DNA of 64,000 bases from Nocardia wallacei (GCF_014466955.1 NZ_AP023396.1:7626001-7690000), one strand, 5' to 3'; counted from the first letter of the stretch, positions 16,653 to 25,429 are shown. The notes: generated by a model from the letters alone, not told the origin. Numbers and translations are program-made.

Positions 16653-17795
16653 ATGACGAGCGGGGTGGCGCGGCGGGTGATCCTGGCGCCGGACAAGTTC
16701 AAGGGGTCGTTGACGGCTCCCGAGGTTGCCGGGGCGCTGGCCGCGGGGATCGAGCGGGCGGCGCCGGACGTGGAGGTGGTGGCGGTGCCGGTGGCCGATG
16801 GCGGCGACGGGACCGTCGACGCGTTCGTGGCCGCCGGGTGGGAGCCGGTACCGGTGCGGGCGGAAGGGCCTACGGGGGTGGTGGGTGATTCGGTGTACGC
16901 GGTGCGGCGTGGTGCTGCCGGGCGGCCCACCGCGGTGATCGAGCTGGCGCGCGTGGTGGGCCTGGAGCGGCTGCCCGACGGCCAGCCGGATCCGTTGCGC
17001 GCGAGCACCTTCGGCCTGGGCCGGGTGATCGCGCACGCGCTCGATCGAGGCGTGCGCGATATCGTGCTCGGCGTCGGCGGGAGCGCGTCCAGTGACGGCG
17101 GCGCGGGCATGTTGCAGGCGCTGGGGCTGCGGATTCTGGATGCGCACGGCGAGCAGGTGCCGCCGGGTGGCGCGGCGCTGGCCCGAGCGGAGCGAGTCGA
17201 GCGGTCCGGCCTGCATCCCGCGCTGGCCGACACCTCGTTCACCCTCGCCAGCGATGTGGACAACCCACTGCTCGGCCCGCACGGCGCGGTGGCGGTCTTC
17301 GCACCGCAGAAGGGCGCCGACGCCGACCAGCGCGCCACTCTCGAAGCGGCCCTGGCCAATTGGGCGAAGCTGATCGACCCCGGGTGCGCGGAGCGGCCCG
17401 GCGCGGGTGCGGCGGGAGGCACGGGATTCGGCGCGATGGCCGTGCTCGGCGCGGTGGAACGCCCCGGCATCGACGTCGTGCTGGACCTGATCGATTTCCG
17501 AACCCTGGTCCGCGCAGCCGAACTGGTCGTCACCGGTGAGGGATCCCTCGATGACCAAACCCTGCGAGGCAAGGCCCCGATGGGCGTCTGCGCCGCCGCC
17601 CGCGCTGCCGGAATCCCGGTGGTCGCCGTCGCGGGCCGCTGTCTGCTCTCCGAATCCGAGCTGCGCACAGCCGGTTTCGAGGCGGCCCTCACCCTCACAG
17701 ATCTCGAACCCGATCCGGCCCGATCCATCGCCCACGCCGCCCCGCTGCTGGAACGCCTGGGTGCCACCCTGGCCGACCGCTGTTTGCGGCGCTGA
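16653..17795 (+). CDS. glxK: Glycerate kinase
   Basis: 380-residue GarK/GlxK-type kinase that phosphorylates D-glycerate to a phosphoglycerate with ATP. The N-terminal signature APDKFKGSLTAPEVAGAL and VADGGDGTVDAF are diagnostic, as is the central LGVGGSASSDGGAGMLQALG and the late VVTGEGSLDDQTLRGKAPMG. Length matches the family. It is the only sugar-acid gene nearby, but glucosylglycerate hydrolase at 36.3 kb would release glycerate, giving a plausible metabolic link within this window. A GGAG element lies nine bases before ATG 16653. Confidence 0.93.
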   Translation: MTSGVARRVILAPDKFKGSLTAPEVAGALAAGIERAAPDVEVVAVPVADGGDGTVDAFVAAGWEPVPVRAEGPTGVVGDSVYAVRRGAAGRPTAVIELARVVGLERLPDGQPDPLRASTFGLGRVIAHALDRGVRDIVLGVGGSASSDGGAGMLQALGLRILDAHGEQVPPGGAALARAERVERSGLHPALADTSFTLASDVDNPLLGPHGAVAVFAPQKGADADQRATLEAALANWAKLIDPGCAERPGAGAAGGTGFGAMAVLGAVERPGIDVVLDLIDFRTLVRAAELVVTGEGSLDDQTLRGKAPMGVCAAARAAGIPVVAVAGRCLLSESELRTAGFEAALTLTDLEPDPARSIAHAAPLLERLGATLADRCLRR

Positions 17796-17827
17796 CACCC
17801 TGAACATGGCGTGCGCCCGCCCGTGAG

Positions 17828-17833
17828 TAGCTT
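17828..17833 (+). promoter_or_regulatory. -10 box, leaderless start of methyltransferase
   Basis: TAGCTT followed by 7 nt (CTCGGGT) and ATG at 17841. Confidence 0.6.
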
Positions 17834-17840
17834 CTCGGGT

Positions 17841-18710
17841 ATGGACAATGACGGACCCAGCCGGACGGCGCTCGTCACCGCCTATGCCCGTGCCTACCAT
17901 CAGATCGCCGACCAGCCGCGCATTCTCGCCGATCCGCTGGCGGCACGGCTGCTGGATGTCACGGTCGATGAGCTGAACGAATTGGGCCGCCCCGGGGAGA
18001 GTGGCCGCGAGGAAATCCTGCGGCTGGGTGTCGGTGACCGGCCGCGCCGCCTGTTCTTCGCCGCTCGCGGCCGTTTCGCCGAGGATCGGGTGGCCGCGGC
18101 CGTCGGCGCGGGTGTGCGGCAGGTCGTGATCCTGGGCGCGGGGCTGGATACCTTCGCCTACCGTCATTCGCATTCCGGCCTGCGGGTATTCGAGGTCGAC
18201 CATCCCGCTACCCAGGCGTGGAAATCGGAACGCCTCGCGGCATCGGGTATCGACCTGCCCGAGGGGTTGTCCTTCGTACCGGTCGACTTCGAAACCGACA
18301 CGCTGGCAACACGATTGGCGGACGCCGGATTCAGCCGGAGCGATTCGGCGGTATTCGTGTGGCTCGGTGTCGTCTACTATCTGACCCCGGACGCCGCCGA
18401 CGGCACCCTCGATTACATTGCGCGGCAATCGGGATCGGTCGAGGTGATCTTCGACTATCTCGCGGACACCGACGAGGATCGAGCGCAACTGCGGGCGCGT
18501 GCGGAGCGCGCGGCGGCTGTCGGTGAGCCGTGGTTCAGCTACTTCGCTCCCGACGACATCGCCGCTCGATTGCGCGCACTCGGCTTCACCGACGTCGAAG
18601 ACCACGCCGCTACGGACCTCATCGCCGGGTACCTCGGTGACTCCGCGGAATTCGAGGGCGAGCCACCCCAGGCGTTGCGCCCGGTCCGCATCCTACGAGC
18701 GAGCCGCTGA
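17841..18710 (+). CDS. Class I SAM-dependent methyltransferase (TIGR00027 type)
   Basis: 289 residues, the leucine-carboxyl-methyltransferase-like family very abundant in mycobacteria and nocardiae. The SAM-binding motif VVILGAGLDTFAYRH and the following acidic VFEVDHPATQAWK are diagnostic; the N-terminal RTALVTAYARAYHQ and DPLAARLL also match. Substrate unknown. The ATG 17841 start is chosen over GTG 17811 because of the TAGCTT box. Convergent with the hydrolase gene, 23 bp apart. Confidence 0.9.
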   Translation: MDNDGPSRTALVTAYARAYHQIADQPRILADPLAARLLDVTVDELNELGRPGESGREEILRLGVGDRPRRLFFAARGRFAEDRVAAAVGAGVRQVVILGAGLDTFAYRHSHSGLRVFEVDHPATQAWKSERLAASGIDLPEGLSFVPVDFETDTLATRLADAGFSRSDSAVFVWLGVVYYLTPDAADGTLDYIARQSGSVEVIFDYLADTDEDRAQLRARAERAAAVGEPWFSYFAPDDIAARLRALGFTDVEDHAATDLIAGYLGDSAEFEGEPPQALRPVRILRASR

Positions 18711-18733
18711 GGTATCCGCCGAAGTCGTTCGAA

Positions 18734-20275
18734 TCAGTTCATCGGCGCCTGATCGGCATGGTCGATGGCGACCGTGCCGGTGCGCAGGTAGGTCAGCACG
18801 GCCTGGTCCACGGCGGGGTTGTTGCGGCCGAAGGTCCCATGGTCACCACCTTCGACGGTGATGAGCGCACCGTGCAGAGCCGCGGCCATCGCGGGACCGC
18901 CGTCGTATTCGGTGACCGCGTCGTGGCGGCTCTGCAGGACCAGGGGCCGGGTGGCGAGGCCGCGATCGGCGATCGGCACGGGCGTGGTGACCGGGTCCCA
19001 GTCGGCGCAGGCCACGCCGGAACGGACGAGATCGGCGCGGGCGTCGAGGGCGTTGCCGCCGGAGGCGACGGTGGCCGCGGCCGAGCCGAGCAGTTCGGGG
19101 CGGCCGGGCACGGCGTTCTCGTTGCAGGTGACGGCGGAGAAGACGTTGCGGCCCGTGCGGTCGATGGCCGCCACGCCCTCGATCGCGCGCAGTTGCCGGG
19201 TGTCGGCGGGATTCGCGTCGGCGTCGGCCATGGCGCGGGCGAAGGTCGGCCAGAAGGAGCGGGTATACGTTGCGACCGCGGTCGCGGCCAGCAGCGGCAC
19301 CTGCGCCGACATCCCGCCGGAGGCCAAGGTGCGCACCAGGTTCTGCAATTGCCCGATCTGGTCGCGGCTGCCGTTGAAGCCGTCGCGGGCCAGCCGGGCG
19401 ATCGGCTCGGGCAGCTCGCCCGGCAGGTCGGCGGTCGAGGCCGGGGGCGGGGTCAGGTTGGCGTACCAGCCGCCGCCCTGCGCGACCACCAGACGCACCC
19501 AGTTCTCGTACACGCGCAGCGGTGTCGCGCCGAGGTGGTAGTCGCCGTCGTGGGCGGCGATCCAGGTGAACAGGTCGTCGAGGCGCTGCTTGCCCGCCAA
19601 CTGCTGCTGTGCGAACTGCTCGTTCCACACCCAGTCCGGGTGCACGCTCGAGTCGAGCACCATGCGATCGATGCGCTGCGGGAACAGACTGGCGTAGACC
19701 GCGCCCAGATAGGTGCCGTAGGAGGTGCCGAAGAAGTCGATGCGGTCCAGGCCCAGCGCGGCGCGCACGGCGTCCATATCGCGCGCGGTGTTCTCGGTGG
19801 TGACGGTCTCGACATAGCCGGGTTGCGCGGCGTCGCACGCGGCCTTGGTGGCGCCGCGGTCCTGTGTGCCCGCGGTCCCGCACTCCAGCGGTGTCGCCCA
19901 GCGCAGGCCGCGCGGCTGTACCGCGATCCGGTCGTAGTGCTCGCTCAGCTCGGCGGGCAACTCCGGCGAGCGGCGCGCCCAGTAGTCGAGGGCGTCCGCG
20001 CCCGGACCACCCGGATTGGTGAAGAGGGTGCCGTACCGCTCGCCGGAGGCGCGAATCCGGCTGACGGTCAGGTCGATTCGGGGCCCGTCGGCCGCGCCGT
20101 AGTCGCGCGGGACCGAGATCACGGCGCATTCCGCGCCGCGATCCGGCGTCACCGCGCCGTCGGGGCAGGCGCCGAACACCGGCCGATCGTCGGCGGCGGC
20201 GAGACCCGCCGGCTGCGCCGCCAGGAATGCCGCACACAGCCACGCGAGCGAGCGCGCCGTCCGTCGTGTCATCAT
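18734..20275 (-). CDS. Secreted TAP-like alpha/beta hydrolase (S33-type peptidase family)
   Basis: 513 residues beginning with a signal peptide (SLAWLCAAFLAAQPAGLAAA). The fold is that of Streptomyces tripeptidyl aminopeptidases and M. tuberculosis Hip1-type proteins: oxyanion-loop region TLFTNPGGPG, nucleophile elbow GTSYGTYLGA with the catalytic Ser, and a TAP-like C-terminal domain with the acid region near TRPLVLQSRHDAVTEYDGG and the catalytic His in VEGGDHGTFG. Probably a cell-envelope or secreted peptidase or esterase. ATG 20275 was chosen because GGGGAGAAG sits at Shine-Dalgarno distance; the longer ORF adds only non-signal residues. Confidence 0.88.
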   Translation of the reverse strand: MMTRRTARSLAWLCAAFLAAQPAGLAAADDRPVFGACPDGAVTPDRGAECAVISVPRDYGAADGPRIDLTVSRIRASGERYGTLFTNPGGPGADALDYWARRSPELPAELSEHYDRIAVQPRGLRWATPLECGTAGTQDRGATKAACDAAQPGYVETVTTENTARDMDAVRAALGLDRIDFFGTSYGTYLGAVYASLFPQRIDRMVLDSSVHPDWVWNEQFAQQQLAGKQRLDDLFTWIAAHDGDYHLGATPLRVYENWVRLVVAQGGGWYANLTPPPASTADLPGELPEPIARLARDGFNGSRDQIGQLQNLVRTLASGGMSAQVPLLAATAVATYTRSFWPTFARAMADADANPADTRQLRAIEGVAAIDRTGRNVFSAVTCNENAVPGRPELLGSAAATVASGGNALDARADLVRSGVACADWDPVTTPVPIADRGLATRPLVLQSRHDAVTEYDGGPAMAAALHGALITVEGGDHGTFGRNNPAVDQAVLTYLRTGTVAIDHADQAPMN

Positions 20276-20431
20276 CCGCGTCTTCTCCCCGATCCGGCCG
20301 ACCGACGATCGGCCGCGCTCGCATCCGACGTGAAGCATTCTCGGCGGGCGGGCCGCCGGTCACAACTCGACACTCCCCGGCGGGAGAAGCCGATAACCGT
20401 CACATTCGGCCACATTGTGCCCGAGACACAG

Positions 20432-20437
20432 TAGCGT
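20432..20437 (+). promoter_or_regulatory. -10 box, leaderless start of GNAT gene
   Basis: TAGCGT followed by 6 nt (CGAGCC) and ATG at 20444. Confidence 0.6.
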
Positions 20438-20443
20438 CGAGCC

Positions 20444-20755
20444 ATGTCGACCGATGTGCGCAACAACACGCAGCTCGATCGTTTCGAGATCTACGTCGAC
20501 GGCGGACTCGCCGGCATCGCGGAATACCAGGACACCGCCGCCGAGCGCGCGTTCGTCCACACCGAGATCTATCCCCGCTACGAAGGCAGCGGCTACGGCC
20601 GCACGCTCGTGCAGGGCGCGCTGGACGCCAGCCGCGACGAGGGTTTCGGCATTCTGCCGATGTGCGGGATGGTGCAGCACTTCATCGAGACGCGGCCGGA
20701 GTACCAGTCGCTCGTGCCGCAGTGGGCAAGGGAGCGATTCGGCCTGCGGCGCTGA
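20444..20755 (+). CDS. Small GNAT-family acetyltransferase (COG2388 type)
   Basis: 103-residue compact GNAT domain. Layout matches the COG2388/YidJ-like short acetyltransferases: RFEIYVDGGLAGIAEYQD, then the acetyl-CoA pyrophosphate-binding segment YEGSGYGRTLVQGALDASR, and the late motif ILPMCGMVQHFIETRPEYQS containing the conserved Cys proposed to act as nucleophile. Substrate unknown. Convergent with the acyltransferase, whose stop lies 13 bp away. Confidence 0.87.
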   Translation: MSTDVRNNTQLDRFEIYVDGGLAGIAEYQDTAAERAFVHTEIYPRYEGSGYGRTLVQGALDASRDEGFGILPMCGMVQHFIETRPEYQSLVPQWARERFGLRR

Positions 20756-20768
20756 GTGATTCGGGCCG

Positions 20769-21530
20769 TCAGTAGGCCGCGACCGCGCCGTCGAGCGCCA
20801 GCTGCAGTTGCTCGCGGACCACGCGGGCGATCTCGGCGGGCCGCGCGGGCAGCTCGGGCATCGGCACCCCGAAGTGGAAGCTGGCCGATTTCACCTCCTC
20901 GGCGGTCGGTTCCACGGTCGGGTCGGGTCGCGGTCCGTAGCTGAGTCCGAGGCTGACCAGTGCGGGGCGGGCGCCGAGTTTCATCGCCCGGAACGCGATG
21001 TGCCCGATCCCGCTGCCGACCGCCTGCACCCGGGTGGGGTCGACGTCGTTGCAGGTGCCCTCGGGGAACACCGCGACGCTGTCGCCGCGGGCCATCCGCT
21101 CGGCACAGATGTCGATCATGCGCTGCCCCGCCGCGTTCACCGCGCGAATGCCGTGGTCCTTGCCGCGGAAGACCGGAATGCCGCCCATCATCTCGACCTT
21201 GCGCCGCTGGTCCGGATCGATGAACAGTTCGTCCTTGGCCAGCACCCGCGCCCGCCCGATCACCGGCCGCAGCCCGCTGCGCCACGCCGCGGCCGCCACC
21301 GTGTACGGATCCTGCTGCGACAGGTGATTGATCGAGATCAGCAGCGGCCGCCGCTGGGAGGTCAACTCCCGCAACCCCTCCCGCGCCCCCTCGGCATAGC
21401 TGATCCGCGGCCGATAACGCCGCGCCAGCAACGCGTACGCGCCCATGGCCTGCACGCGATTCTGCCGATGGTCCCGATAGAAGTCGTAGACCGAATCGCA
21501 ATTATCCAGAACCACCTCGGGATGCCGCAT
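20769..21530 (-). CDS. Lysophospholipid acyltransferase (PlsC-like)
   Basis: 253 residues, membrane-associated glycerolipid acyltransferase. The HX4D catalytic motif is NHLSQQD (ISINHLSQQDPY) and the phosphate-binding FPEGT motif is in VAVFPEGTCND; GGIPVFRGKDHGI supplies block II. Likely acylates a lysophosphatidate-type acceptor, though related proteins make other lipids. The long upstream ORF extension has no matching domain; ATG 21530 is supported by a TACTGT box 6 nt upstream (leaderless). Confidence 0.9.
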   Translation of the reverse strand: MRHPEVVLDNCDSVYDFYRDHRQNRVQAMGAYALLARRYRPRISYAEGAREGLRELTSQRRPLLISINHLSQQDPYTVAAAAWRSGLRPVIGRARVLAKDELFIDPDQRRKVEMMGGIPVFRGKDHGIRAVNAAGQRMIDICAERMARGDSVAVFPEGTCNDVDPTRVQAVGSGIGHIAFRAMKLGARPALVSLGLSYGPRPDPTVEPTAEEVKSASFHFGVPMPELPARPAEIARVVREQLQLALDGAVAAY

Positions 21531-21536
21531 GCCGAA

Positions 21537-21542
21537 ACAGTA
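21537..21542 (-). promoter_or_regulatory. -10 box, leaderless start of acyltransferase
   Basis: Reverse-strand TACTGT followed by 6 nt (TTCGGC) and ATG at 21530. Confidence 0.6.
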
Positions 21543-21669
21543 GCGACCGGAGCCGGCCACCCGAAGGACGCTGTGATTTGCGTTACATGCGAATGCGCCC
21601 AGCCGCACGCCGCGACGCAGACCCAGCCGATAAACCCATCCATACCCCCCGCTCCGGTGCGATGATGGC

Positions 21670-22287
21670 GTGGTGGCACGCGCAGAGGAACACGGCGACC
21701 GCTCCAGACGGGAATCCCGGCACGATGAACAGCCGGTGCGGCCCGGGACGCTGCTGGTCTCGGCTACCGAACTGACCGAGCCGTCGTTCCGGCGCACCGT
21801 GGTGTACATCGTGGAGCACAACGACGCGGGCAGTCTCGGTGTCATCATCAACCGCCCCAGCGAAACCGCCGTCCGCGACGTGCTGCCGCGCTGGGCCGAC
21901 CTGGCGGCGGCGCCCGGCGCGCTGTACCTCGGCGGCCCGGTGAAAAGGGATGCCGCCCTGTGCCTTGCGACGGTCAAGGTCGGCACCGGTATCGATCGGT
22001 CGGCGGGCCTGCGCCGGGTGGACGGCCGTGTGGCGCTGCTGGACCTGGATTCCGATCCCGACGTGATCGGCCCGATGGTGGAGGGCATCCGCATCTTCGC
22101 CGGATACGCCGGGTGGACGTTCGGGCAGTTGGAGGGCGAGCTCGAGCGCGGCGACTGGATCGTGTTGTCGGCGTTGCCCTCGGACCCGATCGCCCGCCGC
22201 ACCGACCTGTGGGCGCAGGTGCTGCGCCGCCAGCCGCTGCCGCTGTCCCTGCTGGCCACACATCCGATCGAACTCGAACGCAACTGA
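21670..22287 (+). CDS. YqgE/AlgH family protein (UPF0301)
   Basis: 205 residues; the YqgE/AlgH family has unknown biochemical function. Diagnostic motifs: PGTLLVSATELTEPSFRRTV, then VYIVEHNDAGSLGVIINRP, LYLGGPVKRDA, and FAGYAGWTFGQLEGELERGD with DWIVL. The start is either GTG 21670 or GTG 21673; GATGAT lies 6 nt before the latter and no Shine-Dalgarno is seen. An imperfect hairpin at 22297-22324 follows the stop. Confidence 0.92.
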   Translation: MVARAEEHGDRSRRESRHDEQPVRPGTLLVSATELTEPSFRRTVVYIVEHNDAGSLGVIINRPSETAVRDVLPRWADLAAAPGALYLGGPVKRDAALCLATVKVGTGIDRSAGLRRVDGRVALLDLDSDPDVIGPMVEGIRIFAGYAGWTFGQLEGELERGDWIVLSALPSDPIARRTDLWAQVLRRQPLPLSLLATHPIELERN

Positions 22288-22296
22288 GCACGTATC

Positions 22297-22324
22297 GATC
22301 CGGTGTGGGCACTACACCCGGATC
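22297..22324. terminator. Hairpin after yqgE-like gene
   Basis: GATCCGGTGT pairs with ACACCCGGATC (one bulged C) across a 7-nt loop, between the yqgE-like stop and sigL. No T-run. Confidence 0.45.
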
Positions 22325-22353
22325 TCTGATCCGCCGATCGACCTGGTGAGCAG

Positions 22354-22944
22354 ATGGCGCGTTCACCCCGCTACCCCAGCGATGGGGCCGATACGCAGCC
22401 CTCGCGCAGCCGCGTTCCCGCACTGCCCGCCGACGACGGCGATCCGGTCCAGGCGGAATTGCTGCGGGCGTTGTACGACGAGCACGGCGCCGCGCTGTGG
22501 CGCTACACCTACAGCCTCGTCCGCGATTCCGGCCGCGCCGAGGACATCGTGCAGGAGACGCTGCTGCGGGCCTGGCAGCGGCCGCGTGTACTCGACCAGT
22601 CGACGGCGTCGGCGCGGGCGTGGTTGTTCACCGTGGCCCGCAACATGGCGGTGGACGAGTATCGCAGCGCCCGCCACCGGCGGGAGTACCGCACCGACAA
22701 GCCGCCGGAACTGGCGACCCCCGATCAGGCGGACCGCGCCCTGGACGGGTGGCTGATCGCCGATGCGCTGGCCCGGCTCAGCACCGACCACCGCGAGGTG
22801 ATCGTGCGTGCTTATTACCGTGGCCTGTCGACACATCAGATCGCGACGGAACTGGCCATACCGGAGGGCACCGTGAAGTCCCGGATGCACTACGGCATGC
22901 GGGCGCTGCGTTCGACACTGACGGAGATGGGGGTGACGAAGTGA
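22354..22944 (+). CDS. sigL: ECF RNA polymerase sigma factor SigL
   Basis: 196 residues. Region 2 is ALYDEHGAALWRYTYSLVRD, then AEDIVQETLLRAWQRPR and AWLFTVARNMAVDEYRSARH; region 4 is LSTDHREVIVRAYYRGLSTH followed by QIATELAIPEGTVKSRMHYG. The sequence runs closely parallel to M. tuberculosis SigL (Rv0735), including the LIADALARLS link, and it is followed by an RslA-like anti-sigma gene as in that species. SigL there controls membrane and envelope genes. No clear SigL-type -35/-10 pair was identified in the short upstream gap. Confidence 0.93.
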   Translation: MARSPRYPSDGADTQPSRSRVPALPADDGDPVQAELLRALYDEHGAALWRYTYSLVRDSGRAEDIVQETLLRAWQRPRVLDQSTASARAWLFTVARNMAVDEYRSARHRREYRTDKPPELATPDQADRALDGWLIADALARLSTDHREVIVRAYYRGLSTHQIATELAIPEGTVKSRMHYGMRALRSTLTEMGVTK

Positions 22945-23696
22945 CGGAGACCGCGCACGCGGCGGAGCCCGAGGGCGACGACTACGCGACGTGGGACGGC
23001 CCGTATGTGCTCGGCGCCCTCGGCCGCGACGATCGGCTGGAGTACGAGGAGCATCTGGCGGTGTGCCCGTCGTGCCGGGCGGCGGTGGCGGAGCTGGCCG
23101 GATTGCCCGGACTGCTCGGGCAGGTGGATTCCGGTGTGGCGCTGTCGTTCATCGATCCGATCGCCGGACCGCCCGAACGGTCGGGTGCGGCGGTTCCCGA
23201 GATCCCCGAGCCGCCGCCGGTCGCGCTGGCCCGGCTGGCGGATCGGACCCGGCGGCAACGGCGGCGCGGGCGGATGGTCGCGGTGGCGGGTGCGGTGGTG
23301 GCGGCGGCCGCCGCGGTGGCCGTCACGATCCCGGTGACGGCCTCGCTGAACGAGCCCGCCGCGCCGCCGCCCGCCGCCGAAGTGGTGGCCGAGCGCAGTA
23401 TGGTCGCGGTGGTGCCGTCGCCGATCACGGCCAGTTTCCGGCTGGTCGCGGTGCCGGACGGGACGCGGGTCGAGATGTCGTGCAGTTACGCGCCGTCGGA
23501 CACCCGGTACACCTGGCAGGGCTCGATGTGGGTGGTGCATGCCGACGGCACCCAGTCGATGATCGCGCAGTGGACCGCCCGGCCCGGCGAGACGGTGGCT
23601 CCGAACGGCACCACCGCCGCCGCGCCGGATCAGGTGCGCTCGGTCGAGATACGTTCCGCCGCGACGAATCAGGTGATGCTCAGCAGCAGCCTGTAG
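22941..23696 (+). CDS. rslA: Zinc-type anti-sigma factor RslA
   Basis: 251 residues. The N-terminal cytoplasmic domain carries the ZAS zinc motif HxxxCxxC as EEHLAVCPSCRAA (residues ~35-45), which binds and releases the cognate sigma factor in redox-sensitive fashion. A single transmembrane helix follows (MVAVAGAVVAAAAAVAVTIP), then an extracytoplasmic region ending near residue 251 with a SigK/RskA-like C-terminal domain (FRLVAVPDGTRVEMSCSYAP). GTG 22941 overlaps the sigL stop (GTGA), indicating coupled translation. Confidence 0.93.
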   Translation: MTETAHAAEPEGDDYATWDGPYVLGALGRDDRLEYEEHLAVCPSCRAAVAELAGLPGLLGQVDSGVALSFIDPIAGPPERSGAAVPEIPEPPPVALARLADRTRRQRRRGRMVAVAGAVVAAAAAVAVTIPVTASLNEPAAPPPAAEVVAERSMVAVVPSPITASFRLVAVPDGTRVEMSCSYAPSDTRYTWQGSMWVVHADGTQSMIAQWTARPGETVAPNGTTAAAPDQVRSVEIRSAATNQVMLSSSL

Positions 23697-23708
23697 CGCG
23701 GCGACCGC

Positions 23709-24185
23709 TCACAGCAGGATCAGGGCCACGCACAGGGACGCGACGGCGAGGGCCTGCAGGCCGACCCGGAACCCGAGGATGCTGTCCCATTCGTCTTGCA
23801 GCGCACGGGCGTTCGCGGGAATGACGCCGGATTGCGCGGCCGCCGTCTGCGCCGTGTTGATCGGCTTGGCGACCCGGACGTAGAAGCCGAGCCACGTCAC
23901 CAGCGCGACCAACGCGACGCCCGCCGCGATCGCCGCCGCGCCCGCACCCGCCAGGACGGCGGCCACGATCGTCAGCACGGTGGCGATCACGCCGCCCGCG
24001 CCCGCGAACGGCATGCGACGGTCTCCGTAGTAGTGGCCCCAGCCCGCGAACTTCGTCACCGACGCGTCGTCGAGGTGCCGGAACACCGACCGCGTGATGA
24101 GGGCGGCCGACGTGTCGGTGCCGTAGACGATGCCGTTGGCGAGTACGGCGGCAACGGCGAGGACCTGGGCTGTCGTGGTGAGCAT
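23709..24185 (-). CDS. DUF1772 (anthrone-oxygenase-like) membrane protein
   Basis: 158 residues with four hydrophobic helices. The first has the family's start VLAVAAVLANGIVYGTDTSA; others are GVIATVLTIVAAVLAGAGAA and LVALVTWLGFYVRV followed by KPIN, and a helical C-terminus. DUF1772 proteins include integral-membrane anthrone-oxygenase-like enzymes, but most have no known role. Shine-Dalgarno GGAG/AGGAGAAG precedes ATG 24185. Two perfect 15-bp palindromes upstream indicate tight repression by an unlinked regulator. Confidence 0.85.
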   Translation of the reverse strand: MLTTTAQVLAVAAVLANGIVYGTDTSAALITRSVFRHLDDASVTKFAGWGHYYGDRRMPFAGAGGVIATVLTIVAAVLAGAGAAAIAAGVALVALVTWLGFYVRVAKPINTAQTAAAQSGVIPANARALQDEWDSILGFRVGLQALAVASLCVALILL

Positions 24186-24205
24186 CTGCTTCTCCTACTC
24201 CAAAA

Positions 24206-24220
24206 TCTAGCGGCGCTAGA
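24206..24220. promoter_or_regulatory. Perfect palindromic operator 1 (TCTAGCGGCGCTAGA)
   Basis: 15-bp perfect palindrome immediately upstream of the DUF1772 start. Its mirror-centre variant lies at 24257-24271, centres 51 bp apart. Confidence 0.75.
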
Positions 24221-24256
24221 TGTTGGTGAGGAGCGTAGCAAGGCGACGTTAGGTTG

Positions 24257-24271
24257 TCTAGCGCCGCTAGA
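24257..24271. promoter_or_regulatory. Perfect palindromic operator 2 (TCTAGCGCCGCTAGA)
   Basis: Same palindrome as at 24206-24220 except for the central base. It ends 4 bp from the stop of the aminotransferase gene. Two sites about five helical turns apart could support looping or cooperative binding. Confidence 0.75.
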
Positions 24272-24274
24272 TAT

Positions 24275-25429
24275 TCAGGCGTCCCACCCATTGCCCGCTG
24301 TGGACGGCACCGTCAGCGCGCACAGCCCGCTGTCCTCGCCCACCGTGCGGCCGTGCGGTCCGCCGGGTAACGGCGGTCCGCCCAGCGCGCGCCGGACCGC
24401 GGCGTCCGCGGCGCGATCACCGACGGCGATGCGTGCGCTGCCGTCCGGGAACGTCTTCGCCGCGATCCCCGCGCGGGCCAGCCTGGCGGCGATATCCGCG
24501 CCCGGCAGATAGAGGAAGTTCGCGCGACTGCGTGGTACTCGGATTCCGTTGCGGCGCAGGGCCGTACGAAGCAACTCGCGTTCGGTGGTGATACGCAGCA
24601 CCCGTTCGCCCAGCTCCATCCGCGCGGCGAACGAGGCCGACACCGCCGCGACCGCCGTCTCGGGCACGCCGAACGGCAATTGCAACCGGCGCACCCGCCG
24701 CACCAGATCCGGGTGGCCGAAGGCGTATCCGATGCGCATTCCGGCCAGCCCGTACGCCTTCGAGAAAGTGCGCAACACCAGTAGGTTCGGATAGCGCGAG
24801 ACGAGTTCCGCGGCGTCGAGAATATCGGCGGCGCCGAGGAATTCGACATAAGCCTCGTCCAGGATCACCGGCACGTCGCGCGGGATGCCGAACAGGAATG
24901 CCTTCAGTTCACTGGCCGAGGCCACCGTGCCGGTCGGATTGTGCGGGCGGCACACCGTGACCAGGCCGGTGCGCGGGCCGACCGCACGACCCAGTGCGGC
25001 GAGGTTCTGCCGTCCGCGCGCATCCAGCGGTATCGCGACGGGTGTCAGCCCGGCCATATCGGCGAGGATGGGGTAACCGTCGAAAGTCGGTGTGGCGAAG
25101 ACCATCTCCGCACCGCGGCGGGTCAGGGTCTGCATGATCTGCAACGCCACCCCGGTCGCCCCCGAACCGACCACCACCTGATCGGTCCGCACGCCGAGTT
25201 GCTCGGCGATGAGCCGCGGCAGCCGGTGCGGCAGGAATTCCGGATACCGGTTCGCCCGCGACAGTGTGTGCTGGATCGCGTCGAGCACGGAAGGCAGTGG
25301 CGGGAACGGGTTTTCGCTGAGGGACAGATCGAAGCGCACCGACCCCGGCTCGTGCCACAGCGCCGCGCGCCGCTCGGACAGCGTCGCGGGCTCGGTGTGC
25401 CGCAACGAGATCGACCGGCTGCCGCTCAT
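24275..25429 (-). CDS. HisC-like PLP-dependent aminotransferase (biosynthetic locus)
   Basis: 384 residues, fold type I aminotransferase close to histidinol-phosphate aminotransferases. PLP-binding features: VVVGSGATGVALQ, CRPHNPTGTV (Asn164), DEAYVEF (Asp191) and the Schiff-base Lys224 in RTFSKAYGLAGMRIGYAFG. ATG 25429 overlaps the stop of the KAS III-like gene (ATGA), so it is the fourth cistron of a coupled operon. With no his genes nearby and a ketosynthase/ThDP context, it more likely aminates a biosynthetic keto intermediate than histidinol phosphate; the substrate is unproven. Confidence 0.88.
   Translation of the reverse strand: MSGSRSISLRHTEPATLSERRAALWHEPGSVRFDLSLSENPFPPLPSVLDAIQHTLSRANRYPEFLPHRLPRLIAEQLGVRTDQVVVGSGATGVALQIMQTLTRRGAEMVFATPTFDGYPILADMAGLTPVAIPLDARGRQNLAALGRAVGPRTGLVTVCRPHNPTGTVASASELKAFLFGIPRDVPVILDEAYVEFLGAADILDAAELVSRYPNLLVLRTFSKAYGLAGMRIGYAFGHPDLVRRVRRLQLPFGVPETAVAAVSASFAARMELGERVLRITTERELLRTALRRNGIRVPRSRANFLYLPGADIAARLARAGIAAKTFPDGSARIAVGDRAADAAVRRALGGPPLPGGPHGRTVGEDSGLCALTVPSTAGNGWDA

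Noticed and set aside
16569..18605. 678-residue reverse-strand ORF
   Set aside because: Antisense to glycerate kinase and methyltransferase genes, both with intact family motifs.
20769..22283. Acyltransferase with a 250-residue N-terminal extension
   Set aside because: The extension is antisense to the YqgE-like gene; the real start is ATG 21530 with a -10 box 6 nt upstream.
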